A stretch of DNA of 64,000 bases, taken from the NCBI RefSeq assembly GCF_020740795.1, contig NC_067295.1, forward strand, positions 1,550,501 to 1,614,500, given 5' to 3'. Position 1 is the stretch's first letter. Each line of letters opens with the position of its first letter. The notes beneath the pieces were generated by a model, which saw only the letters and a program-made list of their open reading frames with translations, was not told the origin of the DNA and ran no database searches. The position numbers and the translations under genes were made by a program. Positions 48,424 through 60,153 of this stretch are shown here, in pieces. This DNA comes from Apus apus (lineage: Eukaryota > Chordata > Aves > Apodiformes > Apodidae).

Positions 48424-51400
48424 ATGCTCGGCGGGGGCTGGCGGGGCCTCGGCACCGCCCTGGCCGCCCTGGGAGCCGGGGCCCTGCTCCGAGCCGGTAC
48501 GTGGGGCGGGCGGGGCCGGGCCGGGAGCAGCCGCGGGGCCGGGTCGGGCCCCCGGGCAGCGCGGGCGGGCCGGGGGGGATGTGACCCCGCAGCGGGGCCG
48601 CGCCGCGTCCCCCCCCCCCGCCGCCCCTGGGCTCCGGCCCCCGGCCCCTCGGGAGCCTGACGACGGTTTTTTTTCTCTTCTCGTTTCCCGGCTCAGGGGT
48701 GCGTGGAGGTTTTTAAGCTGACTCACGGCCCCAAGTAGGTCAGTATCCGCTCAGCTGGAGCCTGTCTCTGTCGGTGGCTTTTCCTGTCGGTAGCACGTCT
48801 GGGAGGCTCTTGCGCAGCTGGGTTTTTTTTTGGGGGGGAGTGGTTGTTGCTCTGGGAGCAGGGCCTGGGGGCTGAGGGCTGGGGTCCCTCCCGGGGATGG
48901 ATGGCAGGCCGGGGTCCCACCCGGGGATGGATGGCAGCCGGGGTCCCACCCGGGGATGGATGGCAGCCGGGGTCCCACCCGGGGATGGATGGCAGGCCGC
49001 CTTGGCAACGTAAACAGAAAACAAACCCCAAAGTGCCGAAGCACTGCACTGAAATTTAGGCCCTACATTCGGAAAGCATCTCTGAACCAGAGCTTGGGCT
49101 TCAGCCTCACGGTGTCTCTGGGAAAGAGGCCTTCTCCATCACGCCCAATTTTGAGACCTGGCCTGAACAAGTGAGAATCTATTGGAATTAACTGCCAGGC
49201 TTGGAACACCCTGATGCTGCCACGTTGTGTAACTGGCAGCTCCCGAGCTCCCCAGGCCGCGGGGCGGGTGCTGTGCCTCCCGCCCAGGCTTTGCTCCTCC
49301 GGGGGGTCTGTGTGTGCCCTGGCTCGACCTGCCTGGGGGCCAACTTGTTTCTCACTGGGCACCCAAAAAAGTCTGTGTGCAGAGTCTCTGAACAGCGAAT
49401 ATTGTGTTTCTTCCTCTGAGGCAGCGCAGGGACGTTTGTTTGTGTGCAGTCATTTCTGAGTGACAGCCGTGTTTGAAATAGGAACTTTCCACTCTTTTCT
49501 GTAATGAAAGGAGTAAAGCAAAAGGCTGTGGAGAAGGTGTATGAAGCATCCCTCTGCTGAGGGGACCTGATGTTTAACTGTGCTGCTGCCTGCTTGCCTT
49601 CAGCCTCCAGCACACGTGCGTGCCCCGAGCTGGTAGCACTAACCCTTCCCATCTGCAAACCCTTTCCTCTTGGCAACTCATGCTGCTCTGACAAACCATC
49701 CCAGAGAGCCCAAGTGTGTGATCCAAAGGCTGCTGGTGTTCTGCTCTTCCCAGTCCCCTCTGCTTTGGGCGTGAAGTCAGGAGGGATTCATTACAAAAAT
49801 GAAGTCATGGGGCATGAATTTTGGAGCAAACCTGCGTGTGTTCAGCGGTCCTGAAACTATCTGTGTTTGTGCTGGGCCAGGGCAGGGGGTGTGTCTGGCC
49901 TGGGGGGCTTCCCTGAGCAGGACAGGGGCTGAGAACATCCTCTGTCAGAGCAGCTCCCTGAGTGGGCAGGCTGGAAAGGTGCAGCTTAGCTGCAGATGGG
50001 AATTCAGAAGGAATTCGATACTTTGTGGATGTTTTCTCCTTGTTTAAATTACGTTTTGGAAAACATTTCCTTATGTGGTGCAACTTGTTTGTTTTGCAAG
50101 AATTGCGAATTAAACATGCAGGGAGACCTTGGGGTCACAGCCAAGGTTAGAAATGGCTCATAGGAAGAAAGCATTTGAAGGATGTGAATAGTTCCTTTGA
50201 CTTGAAGTTAAGGTTGTGGGGTGTTTGTGTGTGTGTGTATTTTTTTTTCCAGTTACTGTCTAGTGTGCAAACAAACATGCAGTAACTATAGCTCTTGTGA
50301 TTCATAGCATGCAAAGTCCTTTGTGTTGGGGAGCAGCTAAAGAGCAATTGATTGAAAGGAATAGTAAGGGGCATGTTTTTCTTGTTGTTCTTTTCTTTGA
50401 AAGGACTATTCTGCTCCAGAGGAACACTTGGCAGGTATGGATGTTTTTCTCACTACTCTGTGCCTTCACCACCAGATACCCAGTGCATGCCTACACTGTC
50501 CTGCCTTGGGGTTTTCTTTGCACTGCTGTGTTTAATTTAACTACCATCTCCTCTCCTTCCCTGCCTTCCCTCATAAACGAGATGGTCCAGGTAGAAGGGG
50601 AAAATGTTCTGGGCAGGACAGTTGTACCTGGGGGCTCACAGCTCCTGCTGGGTTTGCAGCAGATACGTGTCCCAGTCAGAACCTGGGTCTTGGTTTTGCA
50701 GCCTTGTTGGCCCGGTTGCTCTCTGGAGCTGCAGGGGGGCTGTTTGTGTTGGTTCAGCTGGTCTGGGGGGCTGCTGGTCCCTAAAGCAGCCTCTTATCAG
50801 GGGTGAACAGGGCTGATCTGTGTTGGGAGAGTGGGGCAGGCTGATTAGGAGTGTGGTGACTCCTCCCTTCATCACTGTTGGAGGTGACCAAGCACTGAGC
50901 ATCGGGAACCTCAAGGAGACTCTGTGGTGCAGAAGGAGCCAGCACAGCTCAGAGCAGGGCAGTCACTCCAGTGGTGTGTGCCAGGGCCTTGGACCTTCAG
51001 ACATCTAGTTTCTGACTTGGAGGGACTGACTCCTCTTTCATTGAGTGTGTATGGACCCAGGTCTGGAGTGGAAGACCTTGTCCTCTTTGTTTCCCTTCCT
51101 GGCTTGTTTTTTTATGGCAGAGCCTTTTGGGGCTTGCTTGTTTCTTTAAGAACTGCGTATCTGTGAGTTGAGCAGTGGAGACCAGGTTATTTGCATCTGG
51201 AATTAGATTTGCCTCTTGGATCTGATTAAACATTTAACCAGAAGCAAATAGGCAAGCACTGCTGTTGCATCAAGGTAGCCCATGAGCAAGAAACCTGGTA
51301 CCTGGCCAGGGAGGAGCCTTCCCTTCCATACAGAGAGCCTGTCTTCTGTCCATGCACTGTGCAGGATGTGATTTCCCCAGTAACAAACCAGTTATTTATG

Positions 51401-54400
51401 TGGTAGCAATCTGTGTATTTCTGTATTTATTTATTTTTTTTTATCCTTCTTGTTTGTCTCTTTGCTCTGACTTGACCTTTTGTGTTTTTTTTTCATTGCA
51501 AAGTCACCATCCCAGGCTGACCTTTGTCCAGCCGTTCCCTCTCCATTCTGCTTTCCTGCCCCTTGAAATCTCCTTTCCAGTTGAGGTGCAGCACTTTGCC
51601 CACATGAGCACACCTCTGGGAGCAAAGTGTCTCCTCCCTGCATGGAACAGCTGGAGGGCCCTGAGAGCCTCCAGCCCTGTGGGGCACAAGGTGACCAGCC
51701 AGGCACTGGGGCTTTGTCCCATGGTGGCCTCTCTCCTCTTCCTTTGAAGGAGGCAGGTTGGGCTGGGGTCCATACCCTCCTCTGGGGCCACGGGCTGGGG
51801 GACCTGCTGTGCTCTGTCCCACTTGTTCCCCTCCCTGGGCTGAGCTGAGGTTTGGTTGTTTTGGGGTCCCCAGGTCCAGCACAGCTGAGATCCATCTTCC
51901 TGCACACGGAGCACGAGCAGAGGCAGCCCCAGATGGTCACACAAGCCGACATGAAGGTGGAGTTGCTGCCAGCCCTCACAGACAACTACATGTACCTCCT
52001 CATCGATGAGGAAACCAAGGAGGCTGCAATAGTTGATCCTGTGCAGCCCCAGAAGGTAATGCTGTCTGCTGCCCTGGTGAGCGGGGTGCTGACTGCTGCA
52101 GGGCTGGGAGATCCTTCTCTTTGGCGGAGGTTGCCACTTCCAGGAGAGATTTAGTCATGCTGACTCAAGCGTGGGGGAAAGGCAGGAAAAACTGGCCATG
52201 CATAGGTAAGGACAGGATTCACAGGCAGTCTGCCTCTAGGCTCAGGCAGCTCGTCCCTGACTTCAGGGCTTACTGACCTGATTTTGGTGTTTGTCTTAAG
52301 TTTGATATTGTGCAGAGAAACAAGGAGGGATGGAAGGCTTAGTCATGGCTGGCTGGATCAGAGAGCTGGTGTCCTGATCTGTAATCTATGGCTTGGAGAG
52401 GGATGAGCTCTCTGCAGGGGTGCTGGTGTGGTGCTCTCAAACCTGGGAGCACTTGTGCCCAGGTTACACCAGGTACCAGGTGTGCTGCTAAGTCATTCCG
52501 TGTGGGTGGTGATGCTCTTGCTGTGCCCTGTGCCTGCAGGTTTTGGATGCAGTCAAAAAGCACGGTGTGAAGCTGACCACTGTCCTGACCACACATCATC
52601 ACTGGTAACTATCTGCTCTAGTAAGATCCCTCTTTTGTCTCCATAAACACAAGCAGTCAATACTTGAACTTTTTGGACTTGGTGTAGAGTTAGGTTAATG
52701 GTTGGTGGAGTTAGGTTATGATTGGAATTAATGATCTTAAAGGTCTTTTCCAACCAGAATGATTCTGTGATTCTGTGAAGAACTGTTGCTTTTCTGGATC
52801 AAGTTGGTCTTCTCGAAGCAGGAGCTTAGGTGTGAGAAGGATCAGAGCCCATTAAGTGTTCCCCTGGACTTGCTGTGACCAGCTGCATTGTCTAGACTGC
52901 AAGCTGTGTGTGTCAGTGCCTTTAACCATTAAAGTGCTGACTTTTCCCAGGTGGCCAGTGAAGTGAACGTGTGTGAGGTAGCTGTGGGGTGTGGGAGGGA
53001 GCGAGCTCACACTGAGGTGCTAGGACATGCCTGTAAGGTGTGTTTCTCACAGTCAACACTTGTGGGAGGATTACCTGCATTGTAGATTAACTCTGCCAGG
53101 GATGTAAAGGTGAATGTTTTGCTTCAGCAGTTTTGCAGTGCTGAACCTGAGTAACCTCTCCCTTGAGTCATGGTGGAGCCACATCTGTGGCTGGAGAACC
53201 AGTCCTGATCTGGCAGGACTGGCACCAAAAGTGAATGCTGAGCTGTTTGGATGTCTGTGTTCCTGCCCCGTGGGGCCTTCTGGGACACTGAGTTACACAA
53301 ATCCCAGTTATCCCAGTTTCTTGTTGCCCTAGTTACTGGAGGGTTGACACCCCTTGGTGTTTCCCAACTAGATATGAGTTTGTGGGGGGTTGTTCCCTCC
53401 TCTCACTGCCCTAGTTACTGGAGAAATTATCTCCACGTGTGGCATATCCTGTGATAAGAGGATGGTGTTAGATACTGAGAGATCAGAGGTTTCCACTGCA
53501 ATATGGGTTACAACAAATCTACCTTCATCCCTGCCCACATCCATTTTTCTGATCTTCCAGGGACCACGCTGGAGGGAATGAGAAGCTGGTGAAGATGGAG
53601 CCAGGGCTGCGTGTGTATGGGGGAGACAGCAGGATCGGGGCACTGACAGACAAAGTGACTCACCTCAGGTTGCTCCAGGTAAAGGGAGTGAGCTGCAGGA
53701 CTCAGCTGGGCACATCTCCTGTCTGCCACAGCTTTAGAGCTGGACTGGTGTGATGCAACTCCAGCTAATATTGTGGTTGCTTTTCTTTTACCTTTTAACA
53801 TCTCTGGGGTGTAGCTGACAGTTCAAGTTGGGCTTTTCCTCTTTTCCAGCCCTGTGAACCAGAACCCCTCTGTCTGGTTTTGGCTGGTGATGCTTCACTG
53901 AGGAGAGGGCTGGCCTGGCTCAGACCCCAGCCTCACCTGGGGCCTGCTGGGTGTCCCTGTGCTCCTTGGCAGCTGCCTTAACTGGGGTTGTCAGAGCCAA
54001 GGTGTGGGAGGACAGAGCTTGTGCCCTGCCTGGAGCTTGGTTAGCTCCCAACACATGCAGGTGGTCCTCTCTGCATGGTGGCTGGAATACAGGGTGAAGA
54101 GAAAGAGGGCCAGCTGTGCCAGCTGCCTGCCTTGCTTTTCCAGAGCTAAAGCAGCAAGCCTGGCTGGAGCCAAGCTGTTTGTGTACAGATGAGCTGGCAG
54201 GTGACATGAACTGCTGTGAAACGTGCAGGCTGGCATGAATGTCACCAGCAGTCTTGTGGTGCACCTTTCTGGGGTGGCAGCAGCAAAGGAGGCAGCACAG
54301 AAATAGATGGGAAGGGGGGCTGTGAGTTAGGGCCATGGGGGAGACATCCCCTTGGCCTCATGAATGGTGTTTAATCCTTCCCTTTTCGGGAGCGTCATCC

Positions 54401-57223
54401 ACTTCTTCCCTTCAGCTTCATTTGTTTTTTTGGAGCTTTTTACATTTGATTAACTTTGCTCAGGATTTTGTGTTGCTCTGGATCTGCCTGCTCTTGCTGC
54501 CAACCAGGCTGTTGAGTCACTCTGCACGTAAATGAAAGAATCTGGCAGTTCTCTTTGTCACAACACCTGCTAGGAGGAAACAGCTCCCTTCCAAGTCCCT
54601 TCCATGAAACTCTCTTGATGGACTCTCCTAGGAGCAGAGCTGATGTTTACTGGCCCACTGTGTGAGAACTTGCCCATAGGACTGCTAGGCCATTGTAACA
54701 GTTGCAATTCTTTTCTGACCATAGGAATGCTAGCAAACAGTAGCTTAAGCTCTAGTCTTCTGCCTTCTTCTCAGGTGGGATCTCTTAATGTGAAATGCCT
54801 CAGTACGCCGTGTCACACTTCTGGACACATCTGTTATTATGTGACTAAGCCAAATAGCTCCGAGCCACCTGCTGTTTTTACAGGTGAGGAGTTGGGAGGT
54901 TGCATTGCTGGCAGTCTGTGTTGCAAAGAAATAAGCTTCCCCTCTCTGCCTGTGTGCTCCTGACTCTGGATGTGCATCCATCCCTTCCTGCCAGCACAGC
55001 TGGTTAACATCCACACCTTGCTACCAAGTACTGGTTGTAGGTGGAACTGGGGAGACCCCTCTGGGTTTATAAACCATTGCTGGACACGCTGCAAGCAACA
55101 TCAAGAGCAAGCCCTGGATGAGTCCTACATCTACCATTTTCTGCCAGGAAACAAGAGCTGTTGTTTTACTGTCTCAGGCCAAACTGGCTGATTCCAAACC
55201 CTGTTGCTTTTCCATGTGTCTGTGCTCATGTCTAACCAAACTGAGAGGAGAGATGTAGGGGAGTGAGAGGGGACTGGTGCTCTGTCTCTGGTAGCCAGGT
55301 TCTGGATCCTGTTTTGGAGAATAGGGTTCTCCCTTCCCTGAAACTGCCATGTCATGCCTCTCCTGATGGGCCTTCTCCAGAGCTGGCACCAGCTGCTGCA
55401 TGGAAGAAGGAACAGCTTAAGCAAGAGCCTGCGTGGGGCAGCAGTGGCTCTGCCTGTGCCTTCTACTGAGCTGCAGCCAGGACAGCAGTGGCAGGGCTGA
55501 GCCCTCAGGGCCGTGTGCTCACCTGCTGGTGTGAGGAGCTTTGTCTGGTCCTGATGCCATGTCACCTCTCCCTTGCAGGTGACACAATGTTCGTGGCTGG
55601 TTGTGGGAAGTTCTTCGAGGGAACCCCAGAGGAAATGTACAGATCACTGATTGAGATTCTGGGCTGCTTGGACCCCAAAACGGTAGGAACCCCTCCTGTT
55701 GGGCTGGTAACTGCTGCAGGCATCAGAGGCACTGTCTGCCTGGTGATACCGTTGTTCAAAGAGAATTTCTCATGTGTTGATGGAATGAGCGCTTACATCA
55801 GGAATTGACTTTGATGCTGAGTAGCTGGAGTGCTCTGGGAAGGAGAAACCTACCCCAGATACATTTGTGCTCTGTGGGGAAAGGGCAGGGGCTGCTTATT
55901 GAAACAAAAACCAGTGAGCTGGGGTGCCTGGGAGTTCTCATCAGGCTTGTGGTGTTGTGTCCTGGAGGGCTGACTCTCATGTTCCTGCTGCACTGTGACA
56001 CTGATGGTGGTACCTGGCACTCCCCCTGTGTTCCCTCAGAGTTACCCCGTGTCACTCTTCCTTCCTCTCCCCAGAGAGTTTACTGTGGACATGAATACAC
56101 CATCAACAATCTCAAGTTTGCTCGACATGTCGAACCCGATAATTCTGCTGTCCAGGAAAAGTTGGCTTGGGCCAAGGTAAGCTGGTTCATCCTTTCCCTG
56201 GTCGGTCTTGGTGCTTTCACAGAGACAGAGCCTCTCTGAGGAGGTAGAGGAGAGAAGACAATGTTGGGAACAACGAGAGGCTGAGGGAAGGGAGTTAACA
56301 GCCAGGAGCTGCAGGATGTTTTTTGCCCAGGGGAGTGATGTGTTGGGGAACAAGGTTTGAGTGTGGTTTGCTGTCTGGTGGAGATGTGACCCTCCCTGGG
56401 AAGGGCATGGCCTGAGGAGCAGCTCAGGCAGTTAGGTGCAGCACCAACCCTGCATGGTTAAGATAGATTTCTTGTTCACCAAAACATTCCTCATTCAGCA
56501 GGAATCTCTCCCTTGTCACAGGCAAAGTATGACAGTGGTGAGCCAACCATACCCTCCACCATTGCAGAAGAGTTTACGTACAACCCCTTCATGCGAGTGA
56601 GGTATGGAGGAGATGTGGGTGTGGGAAAGGTCCTTGTGTTTGGAGGGGAGTGTGGGAAGGAGGAGGTCTCCAAAGAAAGAGCTGGAACTGGGAATTGCTC
56701 TCCTGCCTCTCATATTCCTGCTCTGATGCCCTCAAGACCCTCCCTAAAATGTGCTGGCTCTCTGGCAGAGGCTTGCTGCGAGGAGATTTGCAGGGTTGTG
56801 GTGAGCATCTTTGCCAGTCCTCAAGTCCCTGACTGAGGACAGAGCAAGTTCATGGTGTAATTATGTTCCTTCATCAATCAGAGTTTGGCTGAGGGGTGCA
56901 GCAGAAGGTGCTGTCCAAGGCATAAGAGCATTTGCAATTTCCTCTTGCCAATGAGCGTTCAGACCAAGGGAGCTGATAAGCCTGTGCCAAAGTCCCAAGT
57001 CTTAGATCTTTAAGTGCAACATGTCCCCTTGGTGCAGGCGAAACGTGATAGCAGTGACTTCATAGATGAGATTTTTATCTTGCAGCCTCTGCATTTGCTG
57101 TCCCTGGTGTTCCTTCCTGGCAGGGAGAAGACAGTTCAGCAGCACGCGGGGGAGACCGACCCCATCCGAACAATGGGGGCCCTCAGGAAAGAGAAGGATA
57201 ACTTCCGAGTCCCCAAGGACTGA
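48424..57223 (+). CDS. HAGH: Hydroxyacylglutathione hydrolase (glyoxalase II), complete, 9 coding exons
   Basis: Glyoxalase II hydrolyses S-D-lactoylglutathione to D-lactate and glutathione. Coding exons are 48424-48496, 51874-52055, 52540-52604, 53561-53678, 54775-54883, 55579-55682, 56075-56176, 56522-56601 and 57124-57223. All have GT-AG borders; the total is 933 bases and 310 residues. The metallo-beta-lactamase motif THHHWDH gives metal ligands H104, H106, D108 and H109, with H160 (PCHTSGH), D184 (GDTMF) and H223 (YCGHEYT). Glutathione-site residues are kept (K193, Y225, R and K in LRKEKDNF), except that the human GCGKFYEG tyrosine is phenylalanine. Residues 1-50 are rich in A, L, G and R with few acidic residues at first, like a mitochondrial presequence. 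M51 (ATG at 51951) begins [15 protein letters not shown] and matches the known cytosolic start. Confidence 0.96.
48497..51873 (+). other. HAGH: HAGH intron 1
   Basis: This 3.4-kb intron separates the leader exon from the catalytic exons. It contains the 29/30-bp minisatellite near its start and a T-rich stretch at 51430-51500. Open frames in it are short and unrecognised. I see no nested gene. Confidence 0.75.
48883..48997. repeat. 29/30-bp minisatellite, about 4 copies
   Basis: Units begin GGGGATGGATGGCAG and continue CCGGGGTCCCACCC. Unit starts are at 48893, 48923, 48952 and 48981, so lengths are 30, 29 and 29. Copies are nearly identical, pointing to recent expansion. It lies in HAGH intron 1. 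Confidence 0.93.
51951..51953 (+). other. HAGH: Alternative (cytosolic) HAGH start codon
   Basis: The ATG is codon 51 of the long form and precedes AAGGTGGAG, with G at -3. Human HAGH is known to use the equivalent methionine for the cytosolic enzyme. A second in-frame ATG at 51933 (codon 45) lies just upstream and could compete for initiation. Confidence 0.7.
52690..52780 (+). mobile_element. CR1 LINE, short 3' remnant
   Basis: GGTTGGTGGAGTTAGGTTATG leads to GATCTTAAAGGTCTTTTCC and the terminal GATTCTGTGATTCTGTGA repeat. It sits in HAGH intron 3. Confidence 0.75.
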
Positions 57224-58589
57224 GCACTCTGCCTGGATCACTTTACTGTCATTTTAAGTGTAATTTAGACTCTGCAGATGTTTTAGGAGCTGAACCTTCT
57301 GTTGTGGTTGAGACAGTCGTCTTTAGGTTTTTATTTCGTTTTAATTAAGGAAAAAAAAGAAAAGCACTTTGCCTTTGTTGAGATGTTCTACAGCTATTTA
57401 TGATGAAGAGTATTTATCCTTCTATTGCTGGCTCTCAGACTGTCACGTGTGTCATATGCAGATCATTTTACAAGCATTGGTACGTGGCTCAGAGTCCAGG
57501 GTGGGGAAGGGTCAAGCCTTGAGGACTAGGAAAAACCTCCTGTTATTTTTGTAGGAGCCTGATGTGAATGTAGATGGTGGGACTGGGGCCCGAGGTGTCT
57601 TAAATTAAAGTAAGAGACAAAATGCTGTAGCTACGTTGCTAATGAAGATTTAAACTTTCCTTCCATGCTGCTACTTAAACTCTTCTGAGTCTGTGGCTTC
57701 TGGCTCCACTAACACCAGTTCTCAGGGACAGACCTGCTCTGCCATCCCCAGTTCAGGGCTCTGTTTGTGGAACACACAGGGTGGCCAGGCTCTGGGAGTG
57801 GCACACGAGGACTGTCCAGCTTTTCTCTCCTCTCTGACATTCCTTGTTGTGGACTGCAGGAACTTCTCCAGGCAGCATGCCAGCTTAGAGATTGCTGTGT
57901 TGCTTATACCCTTTAACTCTTAACTTAGGCCTGTTTGCATGCACCTGCTTACTGCTCTGAAGTGTGAGCTGTATGTTACCTGTGTTTGTACCACACAAAT
58001 GAAGAAGGGATTTGTCTGCTGGTTCCAAATCCTGAGAAGAACTTGCCCAGTGAGTAACTGTGTGTCTAAGAGCTGAGCAGCAAAGAGAGTCCAGCAGAAG
58101 CTGCCCTGCTGCCACAGGCAGAGCAGCTGCCTTGTACCTTACTGTGAGTAAGGTGGCAAATGAGCATTTATGAGCTGGGAGCTGTTCTGGTGGGCACTGG
58201 CAGGTGCTGTGCTGGGCCTGGGGGGCTCCAGCTCCCAGGCTGGCTTAGGCCTGATGCCATGTGCTGCTGAGATCCATCACCCACCCAGCAGCCTCCAGCC
58301 TCTCTGCCGGAAAGGCCGCAGAGGGGATGCTGTACATGTGGTTACTGTCCACATACTGCCAGAGGAAACAAGGCTCAGATCTCAAACCTTCTGAGATGCC
58401 ACCTAAATGTGGCACCTTTCTTTTTCTTAGTTGGTCCATGGGCCTTAAAAGCTGTCTCTGTTCTTGGACCAGTGCTGTATGACCCCAGTCTGCAGCCAGT
58501 GTGGAAACTGCAGGGAGGGAACTTCCCCTCGGGCTGTTTGTCTGACAGGGAATAATGGGTGAATGGGATAAACTTTGGGGGAAAATAAA
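57224..58589 (+). other. HAGH: HAGH 3'UTR and candidate polyadenylation signals
   Basis: An ATTAAA at 57604-57609 and an AATAAA at 58584-58589 are candidate ends of HAGH transcripts; another AATAAA occurs at 59028-59033. No coding sequence is supportable. Confidence 0.5.
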
Positions 58590-59033
58590 TCCCAATTTTC
58601 AGTGAGTGGATCACACCCCCCTGCACTTCCCATCCTCCAGCTTGGTGTCTTTAAGCAAGAAACATGAGTGAAGGGTGTTAGGGCCCAGCCTTGGGGCTTG
58701 GCATCTTTGTCTTCAGTGCATCTTCCTCCTAACTGTATTTCCTTCCCTGTTTTTGGTCTCAGCTGAATACTGCAGATCTGCTTCCAGCTGCTTTGGTTCC
58801 AGGTTCTCCCCCTCTGCTGGGAGTCACTGCTGTAATGCTGCTCTGCTCTTCCACCCCACCCAGTGTTCCAGGGGAATTTGGGGGAGCACCTTTTCTGTAT
58901 TTGCTTTTCAAAGGTTAATTTTATGGAGTTCAGGAAGAAAAGTGGTACCTAGAGCTTTGCTGCCTCCCTAAGGTGGGCGCTGGGGCGCCAGGGCCTGCCT
59001 GTGCTGAGGGTGTCTGACAAACCAGAGAATAAA

Positions 59034-59879
59034 CTGCAGCTTGCAAACCCAGCCTTGGTGGGGCTGTCTGGAAAAAGGGCTTTCTTTAATTCATTATTTT
59101 ATTCATTTATTATTATTTCTTTTGTACTAGTGATTGAAGTCAACCAACTGGAAGGGTCTCTCTATGAAGTCTGCGAAGGGAGTGGGTGGCATTTTGGGAT
59201 CCCCTGGGGCTTTGTTCAAGTTACAACTGTGTTTTCTTTTTGAAAGAAGAACAGAAGGGGTTCAGTGCCTGTCTCCAGCCCCCAAGCGCTGTTCCCTCCT
59301 TCACAAGTCGCATTTTTGGGACCATGGTCACCCCTGACCGAGGGCTTGGACCTGGCTGGGAAAGGAGCTGGGACACGGTGCTGTTCCCACCACCCCCTTG
59401 TGGTGATCCTGGGGCTCCAGTGGTTCAGGGGGCATCCCTGGAGCTATGGCTTGGTCCCTCCTGTGTCCAGGACTCACCTGTGCCCCCTTGTGTCACACAT
59501 GTCCCCAAGCCCGGGTGGAGCCAGCACCCCCCAACCCTCTCAGGGGTGGGAGAGCCTCATTTCAGCGCGGTGGTGGTGGGAGAAGTGGCTGGTTTTGCAG
59601 GCCGGGCTGTGGAGAGGGGCCAGGTTGTGGTTTTGGGGTCTGGGGGGGGGATTAGGCTGTGTCTCCCAGCCTTCGTCCTTGCTGGGCTCCCTTGTGCCTT
59701 CAGCCCGGGTGCTGGTGGGACCTGGTGGCTGGTGGGATGACCCGTGGGGCCCCGCAGAAGGCTCACGGGTGTGGGGGTCCCCGGTGAAACACCACGGGGG
59801 GGCTTCATCCCTCTGCCTCCCCCTGGAGGAGGGGGTCTCCCTCCGGCCTCTCAGCTGCGGGAGGGTCTGGTCTCCCAGC
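59034..59879. other. HAGH-HAGHL intergenic spacer
   Basis: I see no exon here. The 236-codon frame at 59265-59975 is a GC-rich artefact with no recognisable domain. CpG content increases towards 59.9 kb, where the HAGHL promoter begins. Confidence 0.5.
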
Positions 59880-60153
59880 TCCGAACCCCGCACGGCAGCT
59901 GGGGGGGGATGGAAGTGCGGAGGGGACACCCCCCCAGCCCCGCAGCGCTGTCTCAGCCCGCCCCACGCTGCGTGACCCGCCCCGCACCGCCCGCTGCGGG
60001 GAGGGGCCGCGCCGGGGCCGCCCGCAGGTATCGGCCGGGGCTCGGCGGGGCTGGGGGGCACCGCGAACCCCACCTGGGGCCTCGCCCCGCCGCTGCCTGG
60101 GGCCGGAACCCCCCCCCCCGTCTATGTCCCGCGGCCGGCGCTGGTGAGACACC
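59880..60153 (+). promoter_or_regulatory. HAGHL: HAGHL CpG-rich promoter
   Basis: Very CpG-rich DNA abuts the HAGHL start. GC boxes CCCGCCCC occur at 59957-59964 and 59976-59983, with no TATA box. A donor-like CCGCAGGTATCG lies at about 60022-60033, but I cannot place a matching acceptor before the ATG. Confidence 0.6.

Noticed and set aside
47147-48721. A 524-codon open frame on the plus strand
   Set aside because: It is antisense to FAHD1, then runs through the octamer array, giving proline/arginine/alanine repeats. It has no independent support.
47749-48726. A 325-codon minus-strand frame
   Set aside because: It reads the octamer array as glycine/alanine/arginine repeats and then FAHD1 in the wrong frame.
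59265-59975. A 236-codon plus-strand frame before HAGHL
   Set aside because: It has biased composition from GC-rich DNA and ends in the HAGHL promoter, with no family match.
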